Below, in pieces: positions 46,801 to 59,169 of a stretch of 64,000 nt of DNA. The notes beneath the pieces were generated by a model. That model was not told the origin of the DNA, made no database searches, and was given only the letters and a program-made list of their open reading frames with translations. This DNA comes from Bettongia penicillata ogilbyi. Its lineage: Eukaryota; Chordata; Mammalia; Diprotodontia; Potoroidae. Both the position numbers and the translations under genes were made by a program. The stretch spans positions 3,372,215 through 3,436,214 of the forward strand of contig JAJHZJ010000008.1 in the NCBI GenBank assembly GCA_023548195.1. The letters run 5' to 3'. How positions within the stretch are numbered: position 1 is the stretch's first letter; each line of letters starts with the position of its first letter.

Positions 46801-47500
46801 ACACCAAAAAAAGTTTTGTTGCTGCCCCTTTCAACTTGGCGGTTACTTCTCTCTGATGCATTCTTCCCCCATCCTCCTCAATAGAATTCTTCTTTGGATT
46901 CGTGGATTGTATCAGATAAGTACAGTTACAGCAGATCAACACATTGGCCACTTCCAAGAATGTGTGCCCCATTCTGTTTAGAGCAGAAGGTGTGCATCAC
47001 CCTCAAGCCTGTAGTCGTGAGGTAACTTGATTCTTAGGTCTCAATGTTTTCCTTTACATTTTTGTGGCCATTGTGTACGTTGGTCTGGTTCTTATTTATT
47101 TTGGTCTGCATCAGTTCACGTAAGCCTTACCAAACTTTTTCAGATTTTCTCTATAACTTTTTAGGTCACAGTAACATTACATTACACTTAGATATTATAG
47201 TTCGTTTAAATGGTCATCAGCTTTTCTTCTAGTTCTTTGCTACTACAAAAGATGCTGCTATGAATATTTTTATGTACTGTATGTATAGGATCTGCCTCTC
47301 TACCTTTGACTTTGAACATTTGCCTAGAAAGAAGACCACAGGAAGAAGGTAGATCCAAGGATATATCCAGTTTAGTGATTTTTTAAAAAACATAATTAAA
47401 AATGGTTTTCCAGAGCCATTACCATTCCTTAATTCTGCCAACAGTGCATTAACGCTCACTACTTTCCAAGGTAGCCCATTTTTACTTTTGGACAACTCCA
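46800..47500 (-). mobile_element. L1 3'-end fragment
   Basis: Antisense L1 3' region: CTGCATCAGTTCACGTAAGCC, TTTGCTACTACAAAAGATGC and CTGCCAACAGTGCATTAACG. Confidence 0.6.
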
Positions 47501-47574
47501 AGTGTTAGGAAGTTGGGAGTGGGGGTTTCCTTATTTTGAGCCAAAATGTGCCTCAACAACTCTTACCCTGTTGG

Positions 47575-47700
47575 TCTTGTACATACTTTACTTGATAGAT
47601 TGTAAGTTCCTTGAGGGAAGGGATTGTTTCACTTTTGTCTTTGTATTTATAGTGCTTGGCCCATAGGCGCTTAATAAATGTTTATTGATTATTCCAGAAA
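47575..47700 (-). mobile_element. L2 LINE 3' end
   Basis: Reads GTAAGTTCCTTGAGGGAAGGG, then CTTAATAAATGTTTATTGATT. Confidence 0.7.
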
Positions 47701-48110
47701 GTTGTTCCTTCTAGAGCCAAGCAAAATGGATATAAAACTTTTATCAGAAAATGGCCCTTTTAAATATTTGAGTACAGCACCCCAACCCCTCCAAGTTTGT
47801 CTCCTCTGGGCTAAATAGTCCTCTGTTTCTTTCAACTTGAGTCTCATATGTACATGGTTTTAAATTTCCTGTCTTGACGGTGTCTTATCCAAAATGTGAC
47901 AACAGTCCACTTGCGATTTGACCAGAACAAAGTATGGTTAGAGGCTGTAATCTTCCTTATTCCATTCCCTAAAGTACAACTAGTATAGAGCCTAAGTAAG
48001 GTCTTTTGAACAGTTAGGGCTGTCAGTTCATGTAACTATGAAGCTAACCTCTTAAGTACTTTTCATTTGAACCTCTGTATTCAAACCTAGATATTCCAAG
48101 TACAGAACTT
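47700..48110 (-). mobile_element. L3/CR1-type LINE remnant
   Basis: Antisense CR1 3' pattern: CTCCTCTGGGCTAAATAGTCC, CAACAGTCCACTTGCG and GACCAGAACAAAGTATGG. Confidence 0.55.
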
Positions 48111-48127
48111 TAAAAGTATCTCTTAGA

Positions 48128-48500
48128 TTTCATCATATTGGCGAGGCAGCCTCGCATAGTGGGTAGGGGGAGAGAAAGCTACAGACTTAGAGTTAGGAGC
48201 TAGGTTGTAATTCAAACTGACCCTAATAGGTGAAACATTTTACCTGTCTACCCAAGAAATGCCCGCGCACCTTGGGGTGATCATGAAGAAAGCTTTCTGT
48301 AAACCTTAAAAGTTAGGAGTTCTTATTCAATCCAGTGCTCCAGGCTGTTGGGGTTTTGCATCCTGATAGTAGTTCTTTTGTCACATTTTGGGGCCAAGAT
48401 AGGTTAGTTAATTTGCATAGGGCCGTACAGCCAGTGAGAGGATTTGAACTGAAGTCTTTATGACTCCCAAGTTCTTCATCTTCTGTCCACTATGCTTACA
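48128..48500. mobile_element. Two MIR-type SINE fragments in opposite orientation
   Basis: Plus-strand head at 48140-48240 (GCAGCCTCGCATAGTGGGTAG); minus-strand CORE and head at 48380-48495 (AGGATTTGAACTGAAGTC, CTGTCCACTATGC). Confidence 0.6.
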
Positions 48501-48502
48501 GG

Positions 48503-48795
48503 AGGCAACTAGGTGGTGCAGTGGGTAGAGCACCAGTGCAGGAGTCAGAAGGACCTGAGTTCAAAATCTCACCTCAGACGCTTGACACTAGCTATGTGGC
48601 CTTGGGCAAGTCACTTAACCCCAGTTGCCTCATCCTAGGTCATATCTGGTCTCTGTATTCAGATGGCTCTGGAGGAGAAGTGAGGCTGGTGACCTACACA
48701 GCCCTCATTCAAAGCAAAGTGAAGTGCAAGTCATGTCATTATTTCTCTGATGGCATGGTCTTCTTTGGCAGCAAAGGACGAACACACGCTACACT
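48503..48795 (+). mobile_element. WSINE1-like marsupial CORE-SINE, full length
   Basis: tRNA-type head (CTAGGTGGTGCAGTGGGTAG, GAGTTCAAAATC), CORE (GGGCAAGTCACTTAACCCC), then a second body (AGATGGCTCTGGAGGAGAAG, CAAGTCATGTCATTATTTC, GCAAAGGACGAACACAC). The WSINE1 name is from memory of Australian marsupial SINEs and is tentative. Confidence 0.75.
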
Positions 48796-48892
48796 TACAT
48801 TCCCTCTCAAGTCATTGGTAGGGGTGATAAATACAACAGAACCCTCTGATATTGGGCTAGAAACCTACAGGTTACCACCAATCCATTTCTCT

Positions 48893-49080
48893 ACCCCCAC
48901 CCTGAGATTCTTAAAACTTTTTTGTGTCATGTGCCCATTTGGTAATCAGAATAATGTCTCTGGATGCGTAAAATACATAGGATTACAAAGGAAATCAAAG
49001 GTTAACAGAAATAAGGACTTCCCCCTTCCCCATCCAAGTTCATGGATCCCCTGAAATCCATGGACTCTCACATTGAACCC
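48893..49080. repeat. Non-autonomous hAT-like element, copy 2
   Basis: Reads GATTCTTAAAACTTTTTTGTG, AGGATTACAAAGGAAATC and GTTCATGGATCCCCTG, in the same order as 59.4 kb. Confidence 0.45.
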
Positions 49081-50770
49081 CAAATTAACCATTCTTGGTG
49101 TCCTTTTTAGCCAGTGCTACATCCACTATTGTTATCTAGCCTTTATGTCCACATCTTGTTCAAAAGCATGAGACTGTCAAATACCTTGATGAACTTTATT
49201 TTGCCTAGCTATGCCTATCACCTTTCTTGATGAACCATGGATAGTTTCGTAAGTCATTTAATCCAATCCCTTTTATAGATAAATGAAGTGGAGTCTATTG
49301 TAGTGTAGCATAGCCATGTTTGGAGCTTGATTCTAAATTACAGTGTCCTTTGTGCTATACTATTCTAGCTTGTATTGAGCTATTCCTCCCCTTCTGAGAG
49401 AACACACACCATCCCTTTTAATAATATGTTCCAGAATCTTAACCAAAAGTCAAAAGCATCAGGCTTGCCTACCTTGCCCAGATTTTTTTTTTGAGGTTAT
49501 CATTTGCCCTTTTCTTTTTTTGAGTTTTGTGTCATGACCTATTTTTCACAGATCAACATTAATTCTTTTAGTACACAGAGAAATAGTGTGGACTTGGTGA
49601 CGAAGTCATTGAAGACAGGTATCCTTTTTACTATATCCTTATTTGAATTCCTTGTTAAATAATTGCCCTCCTAACCTAAAGATTGTGCTCCTCGGTAAAG
49701 AAAAAGATAAAAATTAAATAGCTTTTTTCATCATTTTGTCTGTCTGAGGGGCAGTCCTGTTCTCTTGCTACTAGCATAGTTTGCTAAGCCCTTTTTGATA
49801 ACTGAGAGCCTCAACATTTTTCAGACTTGAGCTTCTCTAATATTCTCAGTAGACTGTGTCTCTGTTTCACAATTATCCTATGCTTCCCATTCATTGCATA
49901 GATGTCTCTTTAAAAATGTCATTTAGTCTCTGTGCCCCTACAGTACCATAGCTAACTAGTGGCTCCCTTTCTTGGGAAAACAGACCACCAGCAACCAAAC
50001 TGAAGTGTGGTTATCACATGTCCTAGTGTAATGTGAAGTAGAGAGAAGAGTAGCACATGCTACAGGTGCAGAGCCATATTGGGAAAGGAGAAAGAAGGAT
50101 GGGAGTGGGATCCAAGAGAGAGCTTTGGTCACTGAGAGGTATTCACCAGAGACAAGCAGGATTCTTTGCCTTGTATACTAAGAAAGTTAACTGTACTCCA
50201 ATGTTTCTTAATAGTGGATCCCAGGCAAATTTTCACTAGTTCACAGAATTTACTAGTAATAGCCTACAGTTTTAATGGAAGGTTCCTATCCCCAATACAG
50301 GTAATGAATATACAACATTACAACTTACAAACAAGGGGTTACCTCAAGGTATTAGGGAAGTTTGTTAGCAACATAGAGTAAGGAGGCAGTGATATTTGAG
50401 TTAGGCTATAAAGGACATAACACAGGAGGAAGGGGAAAGACACTCCAGGCCCTCTTTTTCCTCTTGTGGTCTTTGATCCCAGCATGTCTTTGGTACCAGC
50501 CTGAGGAAAAAAAAAGGAAACTTGACAGAGGCTCATCATATTAGCCATATATTTTACAGAAGCAGTTTAACGAACTTGTTTCTGACTTTATTGGCCAATG
50601 GAGGTTTTAAGAAATGAGAAGAATGCATGATAATGCATCCGGGTGAAATTTTAAATTCGTTAGACACTACACATATATTGTATCATAGATATTTCACAGC
50701 TACTCAGAAATCTGAACATATTAGAAATATATTTTGGATTTTCTTTATTCCACTTTAGTTGAAAATTTGA
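49081..50770. other. Intergenic, mostly unrecognised
   Basis: No gene seen. 49.4-50.0 kb may be a very old CR1/L3 remnant. Confidence 0.4.
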
Positions 50771-50839
50771 TCCTGTCATTCCTGTGCATACATTTTTTCA
50801 AAGGAAGACCTCTACGTTTATTTCCCACTCAATTCTTTT

Positions 50840-51370
50840 AAATTTTCCCCCCAATTTATTTATTTTTAGTTTTCAACATTCACTTCCATAAGTATTACAT
50901 TTTCTCCCCCTCTTTCCCCAAGACACATTCAATCTGATATGGGGTCTACACATACATTCCTATCAAACACATTTTCACATTAGTCATGTTGCATAGAAGA
51001 ATTATAACCAATAAGAGAAATCAAGAGAAAGGAAAAACAGCAAAAAAGAAAATAGTCTTCTTTGCTCTGCATTCCAACTCTATGGTTTTTTCTGTGGATG
51101 TGGATGGCATTTCCCATCATGAGTCCTTTGTAATTGTTTTAGGTTCTTGCATTGCTGAGAAGGGCGCTAAGTCTATCAAAATCAGTCGTCACACACTGTG
51201 GCTGTTTCTATGAACAATGTCCTGGTTCTGTTTACTTCACTCAGGATCAGTTCATATAAGTCCAGGATTTTCTGAAGTTCACCTGTTCGTCATTTCTTAT
51301 AGCACAATAGTATTCCATTGCATTCGTACAGCACAACTTATTCAGCTTCCCACTCTATTATAAAAGGCTT
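50840..51370 (-). mobile_element. L1 3'-end fragment
   Basis: The clearest copy of the antisense L1 3' region: CACTCAGGATCAGTTCATATA, then CACAATAGTATTCCATTGC and TTATTCAGCTTCCCAC. Confidence 0.7.
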
Positions 51371-52095
51371 ATTTGGTTTTAGAAGGAGGCAGTTGTCAGG
51401 GGAAGGCTCATTGTCAGTGGCAACTAACAGCAAAGGAGGAAGCCAAACAATTTTTTAAATGCCACCATAAAAAAAAGATGGTAACCATTTAGGAATAGGG
51501 AAGCTGTCTTCTGCTATCTAGTAACTCCTATTATAATGCACAGTGTAATCATGCCCCTTGGGTCAACAAAGAAAGGCATGTGAATTCTGGGGAGGCAGAG
51601 AAATGTAAATTTTTTTTTAGAAATCTATCAAAAATGGTCAAAATAATTTCCCTCACTTTAAAGTAGAGGTTTATTTATTTATTTGGTTTATTTAGTATTT
51701 TACTTACATGAAACACACTGTTTCCTGAGGATTGCAGATGAGAGACATAACTATATGTTTCTAGAAAAAAAGGAAAGATCTTTCCATGGAATAATCAGAA
51801 TCCTTTCAAGCATACTAGCTTTATGGAGTAGACTACTGTTGAAGCAAGCACAGAATGGCCACCAAAGATTATCTAAGAATATTCAGTTTTTAAATTGTGA
51901 AAAGTGTAACCAAGCTAAGACTTCGCTACCCCGCATTATTTCAGGGAAAAGTTTAGTTCGCTGCCTGTAAAGGATGTGCTGTCCTCTCTTTAAACTTCCT
52001 GTGGTTTTAGAAAAATCTTCCCGTGAAAAGGAAACTCCAGTGTTTACATAGATTCTATTATCAAGGTGTATTATATACAGAATTTCAGCCTTAGC
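51370..52095. other. Intergenic, nothing recognised
   Basis: No gene or named repeat seen. Confidence 0.45.
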
Positions 52096-52099
52096 TGTC

Positions 52100-52285
52100 C
52101 TATGCATGACACAGTGGAAAGATTATTGGATTTCAAGTCATAGAGTCTCACCACCTCCATTACTTACTAGCAGAGTGATCTTGAGCAAGTCACATGAATT
52201 CTTTGGGCCTCAGTTTCCTTTATGCACGGAAGAGACAAGGGCTTTGGCTAGATGAACTCTTACAGCTGTGTTACATGGTGGTCAG
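52100..52285 (+). mobile_element. MIR SINE
   Basis: Reads GACACAGTGGAAAGATTATTGG, GATCTTGAGCAAGTCACATG and CTCAGTTTCCTTTATGC. Confidence 0.7.
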
Positions 52286-52547
52286 GTATGATAACCACAC
52301 ATAGATTGGGAGGGGTGGGGGTTGTCTTTTGAGTATCAGCATGGCAAATGGACCCAAGTGAGCAGTCTCTTCCCTATGTCCTCTCCTCAATCTCACTATC
52401 TTTTTGCATGGCTGAGTACTGTCTCAAAACAAACACATGAAATGGAAAGCAGGAATGTAACGTCATTTTGAGTATTGAGTGTTGTGCTGGAATGTTTTTG
52501 TAATGTCTCGGTAAAATTTTCAGTATGGCTATAAAATGAATGCCTTA

Positions 52548-53070
52548 TGAGAGAAATTAGTGTTTCTCTCATATCACTAGGCAATTATTAAAATTGGGGA
52601 GACCCAGTTTTTTGTCCCTTTCCTATTTCCTTGTCCAGTTCCTCAAGGACAAGGGCTGATGGAAGACAGGATTAACATTTTCCTCATCCTGATTATTGAT
52701 ATTCCATCCAGCTAACTCAAGTTTGGGATATAGATTCTTTGTCTAGATTTTCTAAGACTGGGGGTGATCTGAGTATAGGGATAACCTCCCTGGCCAAGAG
52801 TGACTTGATGTCCCTTTAATCCCCTCATTGGAGTAAGCCCACTTCTCTCTGTAAAGTCCACCTCTTATTAATTTGTAACCAATCAGGGTTGATTGCCGTC
52901 CTCAGGAACACCACCCCGCCTCCCCGCCCCGGGTATATAACCTGTGAGCTCACTGCCATGAGGGTCTTTGGCATTCAAGAGTGTTACTGACCTTTTATTA
53001 AAGATGCTGGCATTATTAATAAAATGACTAATTACCCAGCAATTATGTCTCTCAAACTTATTAAACATCA
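52548..53070 (+). repeat. Solo LTR A (unclassified ERV)
   Basis: About 520 bp. It starts near TGAGAGAAATTAG and ends CTTATTAAACATCA. It has CCAAT (AACCAATCAGGG near 52880), TATATAA at 52934-52940 and AATAAA at 53018-53023, all in the right order for an LTR promoter and polyadenylation site. The related inverted copy at 55.84-56.35 kb supports the boundaries. No internal ERV sequence adjoins it, and no clear target duplication was found. Confidence 0.7.
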
Positions 53071-53209
53071 CACTTGAGCATCAGGTACTCCCATTTCCAA
53101 ATGAAAATCAAGATACATTTCAAAGTAATATACAAATTATTGTGGTATCCATCATCTGCACCAAAACTCCCCTATGAAATAATTGATTTCTATATTTAAT
53201 AGTAATGTA

Positions 53210-53435
53210 ACACTTTACAATTTACAACTGTTATACATGTTATCTCATTTGATCCTTACCACAACCTCATAAAGTAGATTCTATTATCCCCACTTTATAG
53301 ATGAGGAAACAGGTGGAAAGTAAATTGCTTACCCAAGGTCACACAGCTAAATAAGTGTCTGAGGCAGAGATCTGAACTTGAGTTTTCATAAACTTGTCCT
53401 GCACTCTACCTGCTGTGCCACCTAGCTGCCTCATA
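53210..53435 (-). mobile_element. CORE-SINE (MIR/Mar type)
   Basis: Antisense: CTTTATAGATGAGGAAACAGG, CAAGGTCACACAGCTAAATAA, and head CTGCTGTGCCACCTAGCTGCC. Confidence 0.8.
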
Positions 53436-53537
53436 CTTTTGAAGATAGTGTATTATAACTTCTTTACAAGTCACTGAAAATTTCTTTGTAGAATAATCAG
53501 AGAAAGGGATGTTTATGTAATGCCATGGAATACATTT

Positions 53538-53700
53538 CATTATAGCATAATGGAAAGAACCACGGAACTGTCAGAAGAGCTGGACTTGACCCATCTTAGA
53601 TGTGACCTTGGGTAAGTCCCTTATTTTTTCTGAATTAGTTTTTTCAGTTGCAAAATGAGGATAAAGTTATTTCACTACCTACCAGAAAAAGTTGTTTTGA
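53538..53700 (+). mobile_element. MIR SINE
   Basis: Reads GCATAATGGAAAGAACCACGG and GTGACCTTGGGTAAGTCCC. Confidence 0.65.
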
Positions 53701-53974
53701 GATAAGCAAATTTTTAAGCACCACAAAACTGAATTCTAGACTCAGTTGTGTGACTGGTAATTTCACTTTAATATGTAATGGGTGTTATTTCTGCCCCTAG
53801 ACATGAGCATTATGCCTAAATTTCACTACTAGAAGTAGTTAGGAAGATGTCAACTTTTAATTTTGTTTAACTATTAGTGGGCATACATGGTACTCTTTGT
53901 AAATAAGTATAGGGACAGTACCTGTGTTTTTGCTCATATAGGGAACTCTCATGTAAGAAAACACCCTGTGTTTC

Positions 53975-54240
53975 TGTGTTCGTCTTTCATTTTTGAAGAA
54001 GACTGTGATATCAGAAATGATGACATGACTTGCACTTGACTTTCTTTTGAGTGAGGGAGGGCTGTGCAGGTCACCAGCCTCACTTCTCCAAAGCCGTCTG
54101 AATCCAGTGACCAGATATTCATCAGGATGAGTGGAGATGGTGCAGGATGGAAGGGGAGACTTGACCTTTTTAGGGCAATAGGCCAATTATGAAGGGGCTG
54201 ACATGCCCAACAGTAACTCAGCTTGAACTGTTGAGGCGCT
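53975..54240 (-). mobile_element. WSINE1-like SINE body, inverted
   Basis: The reverse complement matches the second body of the 48.5-kb copy (GTCATCATTTCTGATATC, TGGAGAAGTGAGGCTGGTGAC). The tRNA head is missing. Confidence 0.65.
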
Positions 54241-54274
54241 GTGCTGGGGAAGGGAGAGCCCATCAAGTCCAACA

Positions 54275-54372
54275 CCGTAATTGTACAGATTCAGAAATGG
54301 AGGCAGAGGTTAAATGACTTCCCTACAGTCACACGGCTAGAAAATATCTGAGGCAGGATTGGAACTGAAGGA
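54275..54372 (-). mobile_element. MIR SINE fragment
   Basis: Reads CTACAGTCACACGGCTAG and TCTGAGGCAGGATTGG. Confidence 0.6.
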
Positions 54373-54894
54373 CTAGGGTCAGAAATATTTTGAGGGAAGA
54401 ACTGGTAGAACTTGGTCAGTCAGTTCCATGAAAAGGAAGAAAGTCAAATCATTTTTTTCACCTGAGTAACAGGAGCAAATAATGAAACAGGAGATTTTAA
54501 TTTGTTAGATAACTATAGAAAAATTCACTTAAAGAGTTTTATTCATAAATAGGAAACTTTTCACTTGTCTGCCCTACCCTTCACCTACTCTCTTCCTTCT
54601 GTCTATGGGTCTGATCTGGTCACCTTGGCTATTTCTTTGTTCTCTGTTTCATGCCTCAAATAGAGGTTATGGGAGGATTAGGAGTAGGTAATAGATAGGA
54701 AAAGAAATCCATAAAAGATTATGTGAAATGTGGTCATTTTAATTCTAAATTTATAATCATGTACAATTTGCGATATTTTTTCAAGTTACACAAACGCATG
54801 TGTATCTGTGTTTGCACATATCTGCATGCGCATGCTTGTGAATCCGTCACCTTCTATAGTTTACTCATAGACCCATTCAACAAACTTCGTTAGT

Positions 54895-55105
54895 TTTTTT
54901 TTAATACACTCATTCAACAAACATTAAGCAATGCAGAAGTAACCGTCAATGAGTTTCTAATCTATTGGGGGGTGTGTACATACATGCATATACACATATC
55001 TGTTAAATACAAAGTAATGTCTAGGAAATGAGAATAGCATGGCTCACTGAGGAAGGAACATTTGAGCCAAGCTTTGAAGGCACTGAGTAGGTATTTGGCA
55101 ACATG
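54895..55105 (+). repeat. Fragment of the ancient dispersed repeat
   Basis: Reads CATTCAACAAACATTAAGC, then GAACATTTGAGCCAAGCTTTG. Confidence 0.45.
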
Positions 55106-55275
55106 TATTCTTAGAGCAGGTAGGTGGTACAAAGTGCTGGGTCTGAAGTCTGAAGCCATATTTGTTGAGTTCAAATCCATTCTCAGACACTAACTGTGTG
55201 ACCTGGGCAAGTCACTTAACCCTATTCGCCTCAGTTTTCTCATCTGTAAATTGAGCTAGAGAAGGAAACGGTAAT
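55105..55275 (+). mobile_element. Mar1-type CORE-SINE
   Basis: Head GGTAGGTGGTACAAAGTGC, GAGTTCAAATCC; CORE GACCTGGGCAAGTCACTTAA; tail GAGCTAGAGAAGGAAACGG. Confidence 0.8.
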
Positions 55276-55494
55276 ATGTGGTTTTCTAAGTGAATCCGCA
55301 GCTACAGGGATCCTTTTGTATGGTTTATTGGCCCCTCTTTCTATTGTGTTGGAACCCAGTGGCCTAGAGTAGTGAGAAGATAAGTGACCTGCCCACTGTC
55401 ACGCTGTCAGGATGTGTCAGGGGCAGGACTCAGACCCATGTTTTCAAATACATTACAATCCCTTTTCTATAAATTATAACTTAAAAAATCATAA

Positions 55495-55640
55495 GATCAT
55501 AGAATTAAAGCAGAAAGGAACCACAGACTCCATCTGGTCAATCCCTTTCATTTTAGAGATGAGGAAAATGAGACTCAGAATTGAGCCGATGGTTGTACGC
55601 ACACAGATGCAGTCTCTGAATTCAGGTTTTCTGGACTCTC
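55495..55640 (-). mobile_element. MIR SINE fragment
   Basis: Reads CATTTTAGAGATGAGGAAAATG with decayed flanks. Confidence 0.5.
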
Positions 55641-55843
55641 TGGGTACAATAATGACTCCATTGATATACTATGCCGTAGCAGTTCCTCCTTATATTGCAT
55701 TCCAGTGGATGTTATCTCTTATTATTTGAAAGAACCCCTTTCTATAACCTATGTATAATGTGTAATTCTGGAACACACAAGTTAGCCCTAGATGATTGGG
55801 GATTGGGATAGGGTGGGGAAACTTTAATTCCAGCATCAAGATT

Positions 55844-56353
55844 TTATGTTTTATAAATAAGTTCAAGAGACCTGATTTCTGGGTAATTGGTCATTTTATT
55901 AATAATGCCAGCATTTTTAATAAAAGGTCAGTGACAATCTCAAATGCCAAAGACCCTCATAGCAATGGGCTCACGGCTCATTTGCCCTTAGAAGGGGGGT
56001 GTTCCTGAGGGTGGCAATCAACTTTGATTGGTTAACAATTAATGAGAGGTGGACTTTATAGAGACAAGTGAGCTTACTCCAATGAGTGGCTGAGAGGTAC
56101 ATTATGTCAGTCTTGGCCAGGGAAGCTATCTCCAGCCTTGGACAATCTAGACAAAGAATATATTCCCTATCCAAGCCTGAGGTAGTTGGGTGGAGTGCCA
56201 ATACCCAGAATAAGGAGAATATTAATTCTATCTTCTATCAGCTCTGTCCTTGAGAGATTGGACAAGGAAATAGCACGGGAGGAAAATAGCTGGGGCCTCC
56301 TCAATTTTAACAATTGACTATTGATATGAGAGAAGAATAATCATTTCTCTCTG
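55844..56353 (-). repeat. Solo LTR B, inverted relative of solo LTR A
   Basis: The reverse complement aligns end to end with 52548-53070: TGTTAAAATTGAGGAGGCC near the start, CATTGGAGTAAGC, AACCAATCAAAGTTGATTGCC, GAGGGTCTTTGGCAT, and AATAAA (plus-strand 55895-55900). The TATA segment is changed. Divergence from A is substantial, which points to separate, old insertions. Confidence 0.7.
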
Positions 56354-57169
56354 TTTTATTGAATAGGCAATGAGGAGCCAATGGCAATTTTTGAGCAAGT
56401 GGGTGATATGGTCAAAAAAAAGGTTTCTGAGTTCTCATTTTAATAAAGTAAAACGCTGTCAGTCCCAAAGTCTAGAAGAATAAGCTCTGATAACTGAAGA
56501 TTTGGCTTCAAGGACCAAAACTTAACCATCCAGGATGGAAATATTTCTAAAACACTGTATACTTCCTACCCACCTTAAGCTAAGGAGAGTGAATGTGATT
56601 AAACTGTTTTCTTGATAACTCAAGGTCATCAATATGAACATATTATTTTACTGGGCTCTAATGCAGTGATGGCCCCAGACTGCTGGCCTTTTTTGAATTT
56701 GTGTATTTTCTGTTCCAGTAATTGCCTTCAACACACCGCACAGCTTGTATTTGTATTTGTACAATATGTATGTATTGTATTTGTATGGTTATAGGATTTG
56801 CCATGTCTAAGAGAAGAATGACCACATAGTTTAACTCAAAGAACTTTCCAAGCAACAAGTTAAAGTGTCTAAAAAAGTCCCCTTTACTTTGCTACTTTGT
56901 GCTACTATTACTATACCAATTTGTATCAGACTGTCCTGCTTCTTCTTTGCGGTTAATAATCTTTTGTTGGCCATTATTAGATTATGTGTAAAGTTAAGTA
57001 AATAGGCACTGAGTGAGGGAGGACCCAAGGGACTCTCATAAAGCTTGGACTTTGAGATCTGCTTTGGCTGGTTCCTTTCCACTTTTCCAGTTTTCTTATA
57101 CTTTTCACCTCTCCACACCCTATAATCCAGTGATACTGGCCTGCTCACTGTTCCTCACACGTGACTCCA
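56354..57169. other. Intergenic, mostly unrecognised
   Basis: A dispersed-repeat piece (GAGGAGCCAATGGCAATTTTT) lies at 56.37-56.42 kb. No gene seen. Confidence 0.45.
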
Positions 57170-57505
57170 TGTCCTGACTAAACATTTATACTGGCTCTTT
57201 CCCATACCTGCAACACTTGCCTTCCTCATCTCTACCTCTTAGTTCCCCAGACTTCCTACAAATCTCCGTTAAAATCTTACCTTCTTTAAGAAGCATTTTG
57301 CAGTCCTCAATCTTAGTGCTTTCCTTCTGAAACTGCCTTCAATTTATCCCATCTATATCTTATGTGTACATAATTGTTTGCAGGTTGTTGTCTGAATTAC
57401 ACTGAGCTCCTTAAACAATTTTTTTTGTTTCTTTGCCTTTCCTTGTAACATCACAGTGCCTGGCACATGGGAGGGCCTTAATAAATGATATTTGACTGAC
57501 TGAGG
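57170..57505 (-). mobile_element. L2 LINE 3' end
   Basis: Antisense L2: CTTTAAGAAGCATTTTGC, GAGCTCCTTAAACAATTT, CAGTGCCTGGCACATGG and TTAATAAATGATATTTG. Confidence 0.7.
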
Positions 57506-57939
57506 GACTGTTGGGAGGCCTTGGTTGATTTCCTTCCTTGTTCTTAACCATGTGCAGTATAGCTGAGATAAGGTGAATGGCTACTCTACTAAATTCCAGG
57601 AATGAAAAGGCATCAAACATCACCAAATAGCCAGCTGTTTTGTTTTACAAGCCCTTGTCTTACACAACACATCCATAACCTTGTAGCACTTTATATACAA
57701 AACAAACCCAACCAAACAAAAAATCCCAACCACTCACTCCAGGCAAAGACTGACGAGAACTATTCAGACTGAAATAAGAGTTTTGTCAGTTAATTCTTTC
57801 ACCTATGTTTGGGAAACCCAGTAAATGACATTTTTCTTCTGCTGGAAGGCATTGTTTTTAATTGTGGCAGAGAAAACCACCTTCTGTTGTTCCACAGTCT
57901 CTCAAAGGTAGGAAGTTACCATTTTAAGCTTTCAGGATC

Positions 57940-58560
57940 ACAGAATCTTAAGTAAGAAGGAATCTTACAGGTCTAGTCGTCACTGTTGATCTTTTCTATA
58001 ACACCCCTAATGAGAAGAAACTTACCTTCCCTTAAGGTGTTTGAGAACTCACTACTAGGTTTGTGGACAGCTTATCTTGTTGGGAAATCCTTCCTCATAT
58101 TAAGCCAGAAATCTGCCTCTCTGAAACTCCCCTTCATTGCTTCTGATTCTGCCTTCCAAGACCAAGCAAAGCAAGACTAATCCCTCTTCCACACACCAAC
58201 ATCTTTGAGGATAGCTATCCTGCTCTCCCTCAGACTTCTTTTCTGCAGGCTAAACATTCTGTTTCTTCAACTGATCCTCATAAGTCATGGATCTAATCCT
58301 CTCAGTAGCCTGCTCACCACTGTCTGGACATACTCCAGTTTGTCTGGGTCTTTCCTAGAGTGTGGCATCTGCACCCCAACACAGTCCTCCAGAAGAGGTC
58401 TGACCAGGGCAGAGTATGGTGGGATTCAAACCTCCCTCCTGTGGGATACCAGATTCATTATTAATGCTGCCAAAGATTTGTTGTTCAGTAGTTTATCACA
58501 TTTTGTGGTGGCTACATCACACCGTTGACTTATATGGAGGGCCCTACGACTCCCATATTT
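57940..58560 (-). mobile_element. L3/CR1-type LINE 3' end
   Basis: The minus strand reads as a CR1 3' region ending ATTCTGTGATCCTGA (about 57945). It contains the antisense of GGAAATCCTTCCTCATATTAA, CAGAAGAGGTCTGACCAGGG and GGCTACATCACACCGTTGAC. Decayed; no long frame survives. Confidence 0.75.
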
Positions 58561-58922
58561 CTCCCACTGGTTCTTACCTGCCTTTCTAAGACATTATAGC
58601 ATCTGTAGAAGACTGGGGAGGATTTTTGCTACCATTTTCCAGACATTGTTATCTTGCTACTTTCAGATTTTTTTTCTTTTGATTTAGCGAAAGAGTAGGA
58701 GGAGGATATGTGAAAGCTGATTATAGTGCAGTGGCAAAACAATTAACAAGCATTCATTCCAGGTTTAGCTGCAAATAAACACTTGAACAGTTTTATCTTT
58801 GGACCTGTTACGTTTATACCGCCATCATCCAGAAACATGCATAGTTGACTGAATTTGTACGTAAATTAGGATGCTGTCATTGGATCTCTAATGGCTATTT
58901 TTTAAAGCCCAAGTAATAATAA

Positions 58923-59160
58923 TAATGAGGAGGAGGCTAGGTGATGCAGTGGATAGAGCACTGGACTTGGAATCATTCAAATCTGGCCTCAGACACTAAC
59001 TAGCTGTGTGACCCTGGGCAAGTCACTTCACTCCACTTGCCTCGGTTCCTCATCTGTAAAATGAACTGGAGAAAGAAATGGCAAACCACTCCAGTATCTT
59101 TGCCAAGAAAAGCCAAAATGGGATCAGACACAATTGAAAAGGTTGAACAACAAATGATTA
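58923..59160 (+). mobile_element. Mar1-type CORE-SINE, full length
   Basis: Head GCTAGGTGATGCAGTGGATAG, CAAATCTGGCCTCAGACAC; CORE CCTGGGCAAGTCACTTCAC; tail GGCAAACCACTCCAGTATC, ending in GAACAACAA. Confidence 0.9.
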
Positions 59161-59169
59161 CAATGACAA

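Noticed and set aside
48503..48620. tRNA-like segment
   Set aside because: The A- and B-box-like sequences belong to the tRNA-derived head of a SINE, with no intact cloverleaf; the same applies to the heads at 58923 and 63560.
48521..49054. 177-codon plus-strand frame
   Set aside because: It reads straight through a WSINE1-like SINE and an hAT-like repeat; composition is repeat-derived.
52548..56353. One provirus bounded by the two solo LTRs
   Set aside because: The LTRs are inverted and diverged, and the DNA between them holds SINEs but no gag, pol or env.
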